Source: Guadua angustifolia
Taxonomy: Eukaryota > Streptophyta > Magnoliopsida > Poales > Poaceae
DNA: 64,000 bases
Assembly: GCA_036346375.1 (NCBI GenBank)
Contig: CM070511.1
Coordinates: 4,836,001-4,900,000 of the forward strand
Reading direction: 5' to 3'
The notes under the pieces are model-generated. The model worked only from the letters and a program-made list of their open reading frames with translations, had not been told where the DNA came from and did not search any database. Of the stretch, positions 63,799 through 64,000 are shown in pieces; position 1 is the stretch's first letter; every line of letters begins with the position of its first letter. The position numbers and the translations under genes are program-made.

Positions 63799-64000
63799 AA
63801 TTTTAATAAATAAACCATAATTAATTTGAAGTTTAAATTTTTATAGGAGACTAATATGCCCAAACAGAACACTAAAAAAAAGTTTCAAAAATTTCAAACA
63901 AGATATAGAAACTTAAATAAATCAAAATCTGAAAACATAGAACTGATTACAGTACATTGTCAGAATTTTTATAAATAATACGATCAACAATATCATCTAA
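63799..64000. other. AT-rich right edge, unassigned
   Basis: Begins TCAAAATTTTAATAAATAAA. It is unrelated to element D and too short to classify; it could be the end of another inserted element or the original flank. Confidence 0.4.

Noticed and set aside
1..64000. Centromeric satellite or rDNA
   Set aside because: No 150-180 bp satellite arrays and no rRNA sequence were seen; the tandem arrays present are short and element-associated.

Overview
This window is plant nuclear DNA, almost certainly from a grass (Poaceae). It looks like a gene-poor, repeat-dense block of the pericentromeric or intercalary heterochromatin type. The evidence is the set of element families: Tekay-type chromoviruses with LTRs beginning TGTAACATCC, a Tat-type element with a tRNA-Arg primer site and an antisense PF04195 gene, a probably Reina-type chromovirus, CACTA elements with a Ptta/En-Spm plus Ulp1-protease gene, a MITE and a Mutator-like transposase remnant. 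I find no convincing intact host gene; the only candidate is a 70-residue reading frame with a signal-peptide-like start at 133-345. I cannot name the species.

Layout. 1-4079: AT-rich DNA with short tandem duplications, a CACTA right end containing a near-perfect fold-back (1477-1724), a promoter-like TATA region, a 58-bp minisatellite and a 389-bp MITE with about 150-bp terminal inverted repeats (3571-3959). 4080-8628: a 4,549-bp solo LTR, minus strand, TG...CA, with a perfect 5-bp target duplication TAAAT. 8942-9651: a 151-bp sequence repeated from 3315, then a decayed Mutator-like transposase C-terminus. 9652-20367: a Tekay chromovirus on the minus strand (LTR, PBS, extra upstream ORF, gag, PR, RT, RNase H, integrase with chromodomain, PPT, truncated second LTR). 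20368-about 26330: a non-coding, non-autonomous relative of it.

26335-36617: two CACTA elements (A and B), both with genes on the plus strand; their outer ends face each other at 30566 and 30705. 36618-45682: a chromovirus on the minus strand (element C), disabled by in-frame stops that are nearly all TAG. A complete 3,990-bp LTR element (E) sits inside its reverse transcriptase, with target duplication TCCAA. E codes only for a retropepsin-like protein. 45683-52992: a third CACTA (element 3) on the minus strand, with a transposase_24/Ulp1 gene whose protease catalytic residues are all present, then a TNP2 transposase C-terminus. 52993-63798: a Tat-type, pol-less LTR element (D) arranged LTR-internal-LTR-internal. 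It carries a multi-exon antisense gene with an N-terminal PF04195-like domain and duplicated coiled-coil ends. The last 200 bp are AT-rich and unassigned.

How the parts relate. Insertion order can be read from the nesting: E is younger than C; D is younger than the TNP2 gene it splits. Most coding units are broken by frameshifts or stops, so mobilisation would depend on partners elsewhere. The three CACTA genes are paralogues: the same order of blocks (Ptta domain, WRK-containing middle block, Ulp1 fold) can be followed in all three, with the Ulp1 part lost from B.
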